From Agapanthus africanus (taxonomy: Eukaryota; Streptophyta; Magnoliopsida; Asparagales; Amaryllidaceae): a DNA stretch of 64,000 nt. Numbering within the stretch: position 1 is the first letter of the stretch; every line of letters begins with the position of its first letter. The DNA lies in contig CM057346.1 in NCBI GenBank assembly GCA_030015575.1, positions 114,743,899 through 114,807,898 of the forward strand, read 5' to 3'. Under the pieces are notes generated by a model. That model was not told the DNA's origin and made no database searches. It was given only the letters and a program-made list of their open reading frames with translations. The position numbers and the translations under genes were made by a program. Of the stretch, positions 1-10,756 are shown piece by piece.

Positions 1-2690
1 AGAGAAGGAGGCCGGAGAAAGCCCCTGTGACCGCGGCGAACTGCAAGGACGATGAATCTAAACGCCCCAAGTCTGGGGGCATGGTAACACACACCGTTTA
101 TATGGCTTCCAGAAAAGAGGAAAGTCATGCTTCTACGGGCCATCGACCGCTTACTCGATCGATAACAAAGGCTAAGGAGCAACAGCAACAAAAACTTCAG
201 GAGATACTGACTGCAATGGCCGCACTCACTGGGCCAAAAGAAAATCCAAAGACCTTAGAGCAGCGTCGGGAACAAGAAACTGATACTGAATTCCTCCGAA
301 GAATACCCGAGTGGAAAGAAAAAGAGGCCGCGGAACAGGCGGCCAACATAAAACGAATGGCTCTTTTGTTCCAAGACATGGCTGGGATGATGTTACAGCC
401 GGAACCTCCAGCTAAAGACCCCCGATTATCATTGAAGATGACAGAGGAGAGACATCGAACCCTCCTCCGGCTCTTTCAGCAGCCAAGGAGAAGGCCATCT
501 CTAAGGCCGCCCTGGATGATTACATCGCTCAGTAGATACGAGTTCATCAAGCAAATGAAGCAACTGTCCAAGTCGTTAGAACTGGGCGACTATATCCGGG
601 TTGGTATGACTAAATAAAGTACCCACCGGGATACTCGATCCCCAAATTCCACGTATATAAGGGGACGGGAAATCCTCATCAGCATGTCGCTCAATTTAGG
701 GCTCTGTGCAGCAACGCTGGAGGTGACGATAAGCTACTGCTTCGCCAATTCGTTGGCAGCTTGTCGGAGATGGCATTTGAGTGGTATTCTGAGCTCCCGA
801 ATGACTCTATTAAGACGTTTGCAGAAATGGAGTTGCTCTTTACATAGAGGTTCGCAAGCGCTAGCGAACGCACCCCAATCACGGCATTGATCAATGCCAG
901 GGTGAAGCCTGGAGAAACATGGGTCCAGTATGCAATACGGGTGCGAAATTTATGGTCGAAATGAGAGCAGCGCATTGAAGAAGCACCTGCGGTAGGCATG
1001 TTCGTGGGTACTCTTGACCCTCAAACGACTATTTCCCAATTTATGATGTTTTTCAAGCCAACCACTTTTCAGGCCTTGATTGACAAGCTGGCCCAAATGG
1101 ATCAGATGGGTCATAGACCATCTCCTTCAAAGCTGGAATCTCGGAATGAAAAAGGGAAAGGGAAAGCGACCTTCGTCGCCAATACTCAACAGAAGCCAAG
1201 CAACTTAAAGCCGGTTGTTCGCCAAAACAACGCGCGCCCACGCCTATCCCTCGAGGAGAGACCGGGGCGTCCTTACTCGTTTTCCCGGGATAAAACGAGG
1301 AGACTGTTCGAGCTGACAGTACGCAACAGACTCATCAGTCTGCCGGATCCAAAACGTCCGTTGCAGCCAGGCGATGTCAACAATCCTAATTACTGCCCTT
1401 ACCACCAAACAGTAAGCCATCCAATCGAAGATTGCTTCGTCTTCAAAGGATGGATTAAAGACCAATACCAACTGGGCAAATTCGCACCATCAGAAAACTG
1501 GAAGATGAACCCGCCATGACCACATGATCCGAAAAATATGGACACACCGGGGGCATCGTGCTCTTTTTTCGAAGAAGTTCCATGGGAGGTCGCTCTTTCA
1601 GCCGAAACGAAAAGAATGCTGAAGGATCTCCAAACATGCCCGGCGATCAAATGGAAAAGTCCGATAGAATACGAAGTCGTCAGGGGAACGCTGAAGCCGT
1701 GCCCAACTCCAAAAATTGGTGGTGATAGTCAAAACGCCAACACCCAGTCGTCAAAATCTTCAAAGAAGAAGAAGAAGACCAAAAAACCCGTGAAGCCTGA
1801 TGACATGCGCACGGAACTGCAAAAACATATTGACGCGCTGGAAGAATATAATCAGAAGGCGCGGACCCCAGTCACACTCCAAGAATTCCTCAGCCACGTC
1901 CTTGAGGACGGAGATGGCGACAATGGAGATGACTCGTCGGATGAACATGAGGATTATGTGGCAAGCTGCCATGTGATCTCTCACTCGTTAATAAATGGTG
2001 AAGAAGCTCCTGACACAAAGAAATTGGGGGCAGACCCTGAGCCGGAACTTTTAGGACTATCAGACGAAATAATTGGCGCATTCCTGAACGAAGCTCATCT
2101 AAAAAGCAAAGCTGATCGGGAGCGCGAGATGTCCATATTTGAAAAAGCCAAACGCCGACGACTGGATGAAAAGGTCGAGGCACCCCAACCGGAGCAAAGC
2201 ATCCCTATCGCCAGCAAAAGCTAGTTTAAAGTAAGGAAACGATTCGCTAGGGCCCTGTCGATAGGAATGAAGTTGCCCTCTTTCAGAGGAAATTCTCCTA
2301 GCGGTATATATCTTGATGAAGCGGACATACATCCTAACTTCTTCTTATACCATCAAAGGATTGCACACCCTACCGAGGGGTGCATAGCCTTTAAAAACTG
2401 ATGGCAGGGATATGTTGCCCACCGACAACACGTTCAACGAGTGAAGCGCAAGACTCATCGGAAACAGAAAAGCACGACAGATGAGCGCAAAAGAACCGCT
2501 GGCAACTGTCACATAGTCGACCCCAAGGAATCGCAAGTTATCACCTTTGGAAGCGACTCTGACGAAGAAATCGCCCTCAGCCCTCTTTTCAAGGAATCCA
2601 CCTCCGACACTAAAGATCAAAGATTTGCGAGAAAATCTAGCTGCGTAATCCACGTTGCCCGAAAAATCTCGGACCTATGACCGAAACGTC
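1..2690 (+). pseudogene. Broken gag of Tat-like gypsy element, copy 1
   Basis: This is the gag (capsid/nucleocapsid) region of a Ty3/gypsy element that begins left of the window. The frame is carried by segments 27-617, about 640-845, 998-1519, 1538-2224 and 2441-2680. A Retrotrans_gag-type core (EWYSELPNDS-like followed by LFTQRF-like residues) lies near 780-870. Two zinc-knuckle-like motifs follow: CPYH-x4-H-x4-C near 1396-1430, and a degraded CxxY-x4-H-x4-C near 2338-2385. Compared with the second copy at 51-55 kb, copy 1 carries extra in-frame stops at 845-847, 962-964, 1517-1519, 2222-2224 and 2399-2401. The two copies are about 97 percent identical where I compared them by eye. No protease, reverse transcriptase or integrase follows, so the element was probably non-autonomous. 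Lineage is inferred from gag style, the antisense PMD gene and 3' tandem repeats. Confidence 0.8.
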
Positions 2691-2859
2691 TTTAAACTAC
2701 TACAAACCCGTGGCATCCCCAGGCTGACGTGTTTAAAAAAAAACAAAGGTACGTCCATAAGTGAAATGGGCACGGATGAAAATCCGAAAGGGCTCCGTGA
2801 GTAAAAACAGCAGGACTACCGGCTAGTTTTGTGAAAACCCGAAAGGGCGCGATCTCGTT

Positions 2860-3110
2860 AAAAGACACTTGTAAGGTTCTCTCGACCTTGTGAGGAGAAA
2901 ATTCCTGCGTGAGATCCTTACGACTCACAAGGGAGCAACACACCTAGGAATCCCTATGATTCCTAAAGAGAAATTACACTTGCGAGATCCTCACGACTTG
3001 TAAGGAGAATTCCCCTTTGAGACCCTCACGGCTCATAGGGTTCAAAAGCCTTAAGCTACAGGGATCTGAACCTGTTCTTAAGCCATCACGACCTCCAGTG
3101 TTGCCTTACA
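2860..3110. repeat. Hairpin array 1 (Tat-like copy 1)
   Basis: A run of inverted-repeat units of about 35-45 bp, each of the form arm, then a core close to ATCCTCACGA, then complementary arm. Arms differ between units but stay paired. Examples are TAGGAATC/GATTCCTA near 2944, CTTGCGAG/CTTGTAAG near 2984 (paired through G-T wobbles) and CCTTTGAG/CTCATAGG near 3016. The array ends with a two-step hairpin: CTTAAG 3050-3055 with 3077-3082, and CAGG 3059-3062 with CCTG 3071-3074. No coding potential is apparent. Confidence 0.75.
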
Positions 3111-3204
3111 AGTGGTTCAATATCGACCCTTGTATACAATCCACGGGCGCGAATAAATATTTCCCTGACAAAAGTCCCATCAAAGACTGGGGATATGCTC
3201 ATAT

Positions 3205-3430
3205 GGCAAAAGACCCTTGTAATTCCTCTCGACTTATAAGAAGAAAACACTCTTGTAAGATCCTTACGACTTATAAGAGACCATACACTTAGGAATCCTC
3301 ATGATTCCTAAGGAGAAAATGCACTTACGAGATCCTCACGACTCGTAGGGACAAATACCTTTATGACCCTTACGGCTCATGAAGTTAAAAGCCTTAGTCA
3401 ACAGGATCCTAACCCTGTTCGCTAAGCCAC
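3205..3430. repeat. Hairpin array 2 (Tat-like copy 1)
   Basis: A second series of the same hairpin units. The clearest is a perfect 10-bp stem, CTTAGGAATC (3288-3297) with GATTCCTAAG (3303-3312), around a 5-nt loop. Others are TCTTGTAAG/CTTATAAGA near 3251, TACGAG/CTCGTA near 3323 and CTTTATGA/TCATGAAG near 3358. It closes with CTTAG (3393-3397)/CTAAG (3422-3426) enclosing CAGG (3402-3405)/CCTG (3414-3417). The same series recurs at 55380-55556. Confidence 0.75.
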
Positions 3431-3539
3431 CTTTGTTCAACGTCGACAGAGGCAAATGATGATTCACTCCTGGCAATATCCCAGTTGTAGCGATACTGAT
3501 GCCTAAATCGGTATCAAATCTCAAATTCGCAGCGAAAAG

Positions 3540-3770
3540 CCAGCAATCCACAAATGCATATGAAACAGCCGAAATGATGGGGAAGCCTTCCAGCAAAATT
3601 AGCAAGTAAAAATGTATGCATACAAAATAGCCGAAATGGTTGGGCAACTCGCAATAAAAAGCAGCGAGTAAATAAAACAAATAGCCGAAATGATTGGGCA
3701 CCGCGAAAAATAGCCGAAATGATTGGGCAATCGCGACTTTCGCGATATAAAAGCTGAAATGATAGAGCAT
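3540..3770. repeat. Dispersed 18-bp repeats (AGCCGAAATGATTGGGCA)
   Basis: Five near copies of AGCCGAAATGATTGGGCA occur near 3568, 3630, 3682, 3710 and 3748 with irregular spacing of about 28 to 62 bp. The region is A-rich and noncoding. It lies between the hairpin arrays and the main tandem repeat. Its role is unknown. Confidence 0.6.
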
Positions 3771-3929
3771 CACGGAAAGAAAAAAATATATAAAATGAAA
3801 CTTTTTGCCCTACAGGTAAGATCACATCGAACCCTGTATACAATTCAAGGGCACAAACAGGAAACCATACCATCCCACCAGGCTCCATCAGAAAGAGAGC
3901 TAAGTCTCGACGATTCGTAAACAGCCTGG

Positions 3930-6240
3930 AGATCATCTCAACATTCATCTCATTACCACAGACGCAACATCAGCAAAGCGGAGTGATGGCAAAATCCCAG
4001 CTCCACCTCAGCGTTCGTCTCATTACACCAGACGTAATGTCAACAACGGCATTCCTCCGCAGTCCAGCAGGATGCAGATGCAATATCAACGAAAGACCTC
4101 ATGATCGAAATAAAGCGGAGTGATGGCAAAATCCCAGTGCGGAGTGGTCACCACCTCGACGTTCGTCTCGATACAGCAGACGAGATGTCACTACAGCGTC
4201 CTTCCTTCAATAGGATTCAGACACGCCCAAACAAACGAAGCAAAGGCAATATTCCTAGCTTCAGGGTCTTGACGGCAACTCATATAAAACCTGAAAGACT
4301 ATCGGAGATCATCCCACACCAGTGCGGAGTGGTCACCACCTTGACGTTCGTCTCGATACTGCAGATGCGATGTCACCCCAGCGTTCTTCCTCCAACAAGA
4401 TTCGAACACGCCAAAGCAAACGAAGCAAAGGCAATATTCCTAGCTTCAGGGTCTTGACGGCAACTCATATAATACCTGAAAGACTATCGGAGATCATCCT
4501 ACACCAGTACAGAGTGGTCACCACCTCGACGTTCGTCTCGATACAGCAGATGCGATGTCACCACAGCGTGCTTTCTCCAACAGGATTCGGACGCACCAAA
4601 ACAACGAAGCAAAGGCCAAATTCCTAGCTTCACGGTCTTGACGGCAACTCATATAAAACCTGAAAGACTATCGAAGATCATCCCACACCAATGCGGATTG
4701 GTCAATACCTTGACGTTCGTCTTGATACAGCAGATGCGATATCACCACAGCGTTCTTCCTCCAGCAGGACTCAGACACGACAATCAAATGACGAAGCCAC
4801 GGCAAAGTCCCTGGTTCCAAGCCTCGACGGTTCACCAACAACCTAGAGACAACCACGACATTCGTCTCGATACAGCAGACGCAATGCCAGCAAATGAAGC
4901 AAAGGCCAAACTCCTAGCTTCAGGGTCTTGACGGCAACTCATATAAAACCTGAAAGACTATCGGAGATCATCCCACACCAGTGCGGAGTGGTCACCACCT
5001 CGACGTTCGTCTCGATACAGTAGATGCGATGTCACCCCAGCGTTCTTCCTCCAACAGGATTCGGACACGCTAAAGCAAATGAAGCAAAGGCAATATTCCT
5101 AGCTTCAGGGTCTTGACGGCAACTCATATAAAACCTGAAAGACTATCGGAGATCATCCCACACCAGTGCGGAGTGGTCACCACTTCGACGTTCATCTCGA
5201 TACAGCAGATGCGATGTCACCCCAGCGTTCTTCCTCCAACAGGATTCGGACGCGCCAAAACAACGAAGCAAAGGCCAAATTCCTAGCTTCAGGGTCTTGA
5301 CGGCAACTCATATAAAACCTGAAAGACTATCGGAGATCATCCCACACCAATGCAGATTGGTCACCACCTCGACGTTCGTCTTGATACAGCAGATGCAATG
5401 TCACCACAGCATTCTTCCTCCAGCAGGACTCAGACGCGACAATCAAATGACGGAGCCACGGGAAAGTCCCTGGTTCCAAGCCTCGACGGTTCACCAACAA
5501 CCTAGAGACAACCGCGACATTCGTCTCGATACAGCAGATGCAATGCCAGCAAACGAAGAAAAGGCCAAACTCCTAGCTTCAGGGTCTGGACGGCAACTCA
5601 TATAAAACCTGAAAGAGTATCAGAGATCATCCTACACCAGTGCGGATTGGTCACCACCTCGACGTTCGTCTCGATACAGCAGATGCGATGTCACCATGGC
5701 CTTCTCCCTCCAGCAGGATTCAGACGCGACAATCAAACAACGGAGCCATGGCAAAATCCCTAGTTCCAAGCCTCGACGGTTCGCCAACAACCTAGAGACA
5801 ACCGCGACATTCGTCTCGATACAGCAGACGCAATGCCGGCGAACGAAGAAAAGGCCAAATTCCTAGCTTCAGGGTCTTGACGGCAACTCATATAAAACCT
5901 GAAAGACTATCGGAGATCATCCCACACCAGTGTGGATTGGTCACCACCTCGACGTTCGTCTCGATACAGCAGATGCGATGTCACCACAGCGTTCTCCCTC
6001 CAGCAGCATTCAGACGCGACAAGCAAACAACGGAGCCACGGCAAAATCCCTAGTTCCAAACCTCGACGGTTCACCAACAACCTAGAGACAACTGTGACAT
6101 TCGTCTCGATATAGCAGACGCAATGCCGGTAAACGAAGCAAAGGCCAAATTCCTAGCTTCAGGATCTTGACGGCAACTCAAATAAAACCTGAAAGACTAT
6201 CGGAGATCATCCCACACTGGCGCGGAGTGGTTATGACTCA
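3930..6240. repeat. 184/290-bp tandem repeat with higher-order pattern
   Basis: The marker CTTGACGGCAACTCATATAA (with minor changes) starts near 4268, 4453, 4637, 4927, 5112, 5296, 5586, 5876 and 6166. Spacings are 185, 184, 290, 185, 184, 290, 290 and 290 bp. The long unit equals the short unit plus about 105 bp containing CCAAGCCTCGACGGTTC. Older, more diverged units extend left to about 3930. Short reading frames cross the units but lack any recognisable domain. Tandem repeats in the 3' noncoding region are known for Tat/Ogre-type elements and can seed satellite DNA. Confidence 0.85.
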
Positions 6241-6940
6241 TCGGGGCTCCCTAAACTGAGCCTAACCTCAAGTAAAAAGCGGCATGGCAAAACTCCTAAC
6301 GCTTGCTCTTCCGATGGTCAAACTACCTGGAAGATTGCTTGAAGACGTCTTGTCCAGCCCCCGAAGGGATCAGAGACACGACAGTCGCAAGGCTACTCGA
6401 ACAACAAGATTGCTTATCGAGGAATACATCAGCCAACGCGACGGTACGACGGACAAAACCCTAGTACCACAGACCCTAACGGACCTCTGTCGTAAAGAGC
6501 GAAGGTTAACTGTGACGTTAAGACATTCTTTTGAGAACTTCTCGATTCGTCTCGACTCGTAAGGCAAAGCCTTAGGTAATGGGGATTAAAAAACCTATTT
6601 CCTAAGCACTTGGGCCCTGCAAGTCGGTCCAAAATGGGCTCTTGCATACTATTCACGGACAACACTCTCCAAAGCCGAATCTCGACAAGGAGGGAAACAA
6701 CCACTTACGAGTCCTCTTGACTTGTAGGAGGGAAAATTCTCTTGTGAGATCTCTACGACTCTCAAGAGGAAGCACACTTAGGAATCCTCACGATTCCTAA
6801 GGAGAAAATACACCTACGAGATCCTCTCGACTCGTAGGGAGAAAACCCTTTATGAGACCCTCATGGCTCATAAAGTTGAAAAGTCTTAGGCAAGCAGACC
6901 TGAACCTGTTTCCTAAGCCATTGTTACCTAGCAAAGAGTC
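6241..6940. repeat. Noncoding stretch with hairpin array 3
   Basis: No gene is seen. Nested hairpins flank the array: CTTAGG (6571-6576)/CCTAAG (6601-6606) enclosing AATGGG (6578-6583)/CCTATT (6594-6599), and CTTAGG (6885-6890)/CCTAAG (6912-6917) enclosing CAG/CTG. Between them lie further units of the array type, including CTTAGGAATC (6777-6786)/GATTCCTAAG (6792-6801) and TTTATGAG/CTCATAAA near 6849. The array thus appears on both sides of the 184/290-bp tandem repeat. Confidence 0.7.
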
Positions 6941-7045
6941 TAAGATGGACTGTTCACTTACTATCTACAGGCCAAGCGTACTAAAATCACACGGCAATGA
7001 CACAGCAAAGAGAAGAGAGCAACAGTAGAACAAAAATGTGCATCT

Positions 7046-7051
7046 TTTATT
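7046..7051 (-). promoter_or_regulatory. Candidate poly(A) signal of the antisense PMD gene
   Basis: AATAAA on the minus strand lies about 100 nt beyond the PMD stop codon at 7147-7149, in an AT-rich stretch. The position fits a 3' UTR belonging to the antisense gene itself. It is only a sequence match. Confidence 0.4.
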
Positions 7052-8727
7052 CATAAATTCAATAGAGTACAAGTTGAATCATATGAAAGAATAAAAATCG
7101 ATACATGTTATTCAAAGATTACAAGTGTTCAATCTATACAAAACAGCTACTGAGAAGGAAGAGTTTTCATTAAGTTACCAAGTTGCTCGCGCACTCCTTT
7201 CAGTGCCTTCTCATGATCAGCCGCCGCGGCCAACTCCGCTTAAATTCGAGCCCTTTGCTGCAAGCACGATGAAATCTTCTCATCGATCTCCCGTTGGGTA
7301 TCTTCGAGACTCTGCATAACCCACTCAATGGAGTCGAGCTTCTGCCTCAATACAAGCCCGTCCAAGATATACTGCTGCAAGGTGTCAAAAGCAGCTCCCA
7401 GTTGCATGACATTTGTTTTAACTTGGGCGCGCAGCCGGGCAGATTCATCCGAAGCCTCCTCGCGCTCTTTCTACCTTAAGGTCGCTTCTTGTTCAAAATA
7501 GCGGAGGAAGGACACACTCTGCTCGACCCATGCAGCTCGTTGGGAGTTCACAGCCAGAATCTCAGGAGCAGGACGCATAAGCTCAAGCTCATGCAGGCAG
7601 GCCTCAATCTTCCTGTAGTGCTTAACCCAGGACTCAACGACGCCTTCGTTATGGAAGTTCACAAGCATCACCAGCATTAGATTAACCTCGGCAGCAAAAT
7701 CTGCAGTGAATGTAAGAGCCTTCGCGTCAAGCTCCTCGATATAATCGCTCAACATACGCAGACTATTCACTGCGCCCTTTGAAGATGGACGTCTGGAAAA
7801 GGGGCCCGCTGGCATTATGACTCGAGACTCGAACGAAGTTGAAGTCGGTGTCACTGCTGCAAAACAAATCATAGTCAAATAACGGTTCAAGAAATGGAAA
7901 AGCTACATGAATAATGGAGTTTACTATAGCGGCTGCGGCAAGTAGCAAGGCCGGCAGTACCGGTGGTGCAACTGTTCCTTTGTCTCCTCCTTCAATCTGT
8001 AGTGTTGCAGTCAAAACAAAGAGGAATTAGAAACGATTTGGCTGCCCGTAAAAGAAAAGAAAAGACATTAGCTAAAGGCTGTACTCACCAACGTCACTAG
8101 ATGAGGCAATCTCTGACTGGAAAGAGAAATGTGAGTGCAACACCTTATACAGGTGATCAAAAAGGACTCCTGCAGGATGTAATAATGCAATGTCAGTACA
8201 TAAAGTATACTGCCTACAATGAAACCGATGAGTCATAAATCCGTACCTTCCAGCATTTAAGAGGATACGAGAGAAGGCAAAGGGGCGGCCACCGTCAAAG
8301 CAGCAACTGGTGATGCTTCCTCGAGTGGCACAACCTCAACGCTCACCACACCTGCATCAGAAACAAGAGAAGTACTGTCAGAAGAGATTGAAAGGGATTG
8401 CAAAATAAAAAGGAAAGCAATGACCCAAAATCTACCTGGTGAGTCGCCGGACGGGACCGCGACAAGGGCATCACTTGATGCAGCGACTGCTTCACCCTCC
8501 TCCATCGGAATGGTTTTGCCACCCGTAGCTTCATCCCCCGACTCCACCAGAATCGTCGTGATACTCGCAGTGCCCGGCAACGGCAAGGAACCACAAAGGG
8601 AAAGAGTGGCGATTGGGGCAGTTCCAGACTCTTGAGAAAGAGTGGCTACCTCAGGCTTGACGGTTGCCGCCATCTCACCTACCGCTTTCTCATCAAGACT
8701 AGGCCCTGCAAGATAGGATATATAAGA

Positions 8728-10756
8728 TGTTGGCTATAGTGCCCTCAAGGCAATTATCATAGTCGCGGACTTGTGGTTATGATGATTGAGGCAGTACCTA
8801 TACCGATGAAACAGTCTTACTTAAGATGATAGTATGCTATCCGGTTTGACTTTATCATCATATACATGTTGATAGAGCCCATATGATTTTTGCTTGACTG
8901 CCAGCATTGTGATGACGATCACATACGTGGGAGATGGGGGTCTATAAGCACATCCTTAAATGTCCCTAGTCATGGGAGTGTCGAGACCGGGCATCGATAC
9001 TCCAGTGTAAACTAGTGTATACTGATCGAGACCCCGACGAGGGACGGTGGCCAGGTCTCACAAGCCATTAGTGTTAGTTTGTTCACCTAAGATAGTATAC
9101 AGGTGCTCATTGGGTTATGAGTACACTGGACGGACTCGCCGGGAACCTGCTAGTTGGTATTATACCTATTGTCAGATAGCAGTTCTCAGGTGAATGTGTA
9201 CAGGTTAGTCTGTCGACCTGAGATCGTCATTTGTCTCGTGTGAGTTCCCACTGTGCTTTGATTACTACCCTACCACGGCTCAAAGGAGTTGTGCAAATAG
9301 GTTTTAGTTGGGTACAGTCCCGAGCCACATGGAGGCAGTGATCGGATCGTCGGGGATTCGTCTCTCCCGGTATTGGGGGTTGATATCGCGTTGTGTACGG
9401 ACGGCCATCACCATAAATCCGTGGCCGCGGTGGACGAGAATTACCGATCCAGGATCGATAGTTTCTCAGGTGGTGATGGGTTTCATACCAACACTAAATA
9501 TCGCGTTGTTGGGGGTCTGACTTTATCCACCCCCTAGACTTGATATGCGATACTCTTAGACGAACAGACCGTACTGTACGGATATTGTCACTGACAGGCT
9601 CAGTAGGGGTTCAGGATGAGTTTGCTCGTCGGCCTCCCTTTCGCTCAATACCTGGGTAGCCGTTACGTACAGCTAGTGCCGCTGACGTGCTTGTGGTTAA
9701 ACCCATTGCCAGCGTATTGACGAGTCTTTAGAGTCCCACACAGAAGGTTTTCACGGTTCAGGCGAGTTGGTGTACATGAGGTATGTTGATACATACAGAT
9801 ATCCGATTAAATATGTGCACTTACTGCGCAGATTTTAATTGGACGGTTGATAATACTAGCGGCTTAGGATTAAGCCAGTTTATTAAATCAAGTTTTGATT
9901 TAATAATTTATATATGTATTTGTATATACGTATTCTAGTATTATTGTTCACTATACGTTTTCTCTCTCGGCTATTCGTATTTTGGTACGAATACGCGTAC
10001 ATGTATTTCGGTACATGTACCGAAAGTATTCCGTATTTTATACGGAATAGCTTCTAGAAGGTGCCACCTCATTAATGATTTTATTTATTGAAAATCATTT
10101 GGAAATGAGGTGGAAAGGAGGTATGAGGTGGCATGAACATGGACAAGGTATGGGCTTGAAGTATGGTCTCATTTGTTTAATGAAATTAAAAATGGAAAAT
10201 GTTTTCTTTTGGTAGGAATGAGAGAATGGGGGGGCCGGCCACATTGGTGGGGGTTTTTCATTTGGCTAATTGACATTACATGTATCATACACTCTCCACT
10301 CTCTCATGCTCTCAAAGAAAGAAACTTAGCCATTTTCTTAGTTCATGCCAAAGTTCTCATCACCTCCATTCATCTTCTATGCTTGCTCAATGAGCAAAAA
10401 GGAAAGAGAGAAAAATGTAGTGACACTTCCATACACCTCGACTCTCCATCGCTAGCGACGTTAGAGCGTCGGTTACCTCGTTCGACGAGGTTGGAGCTTG
10501 CGCAGTTTCCCTCGGGGGGATCGTGGGAGATGGAGGAAGACCGGCAACCAAACTTCGTCAAAGAACCTCTAGGAGCTTGGAATGAAGACCGAAGAACACG
10601 GATCAACTCGGTATATCGATTCTAACTCTTAGTTAGTTTGCTAGTTTAGGGTTTAAGGTCGATCCGGGATTCGGGTAGCGGTAGCGCCGGTTTAGAAAAA
10701 TTTTGTCCCGCATTTTGGCCGCGTTTCGATGGCCGGGGCGCTGCCGGGACCCAACA
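8728..10756 (+). mobile_element. Solo LTR of Angela-like copia element
   Basis: The sequence begins TGTTGGCTATAGTGCCCTC and ends ACCCAACA (2029 bp). Its first kilobase matches the other copia LTRs here, including the shared motif GACGAGTCTTTAGAGTCCC near 9719. Identical TATAAGA sits on both sides (8721-8727 and 10757-10763). The duplication is 7 bp as drawn, or 5 bp if the ends are shifted by one base (ATGTTGG...CCAACAT). No internal domain or second LTR is present, so this is a solo LTR left by recombination. It splits the antisense PMD gene. Confidence 0.9.
9970..10052. repeat. Three adjacent perfect palindromes in the solo LTR
   Basis: Three stem-loops follow each other directly: TATTCGTA/TACGAATA (from about 9972), GTACATGT/ACATGTAC (from about 9998) and TATTCCGTAT/ATACGGAATA (from about 10028). 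They lie in the variable second half of the LTR. Confidence 0.7.

Noticed and set aside
2860-3430. CRISPR-like array
   Set aside because: Units are imperfect hairpins with varying arms, not identical repeats with unique spacers, and the setting is a plant retrotransposon.
4101-6114. Several 60-118 codon frames in the tandem repeat as a repeat-protein gene
   Set aside because: The frames shift between units and unit lengths of 184, 185 and 290 are not multiples of three.
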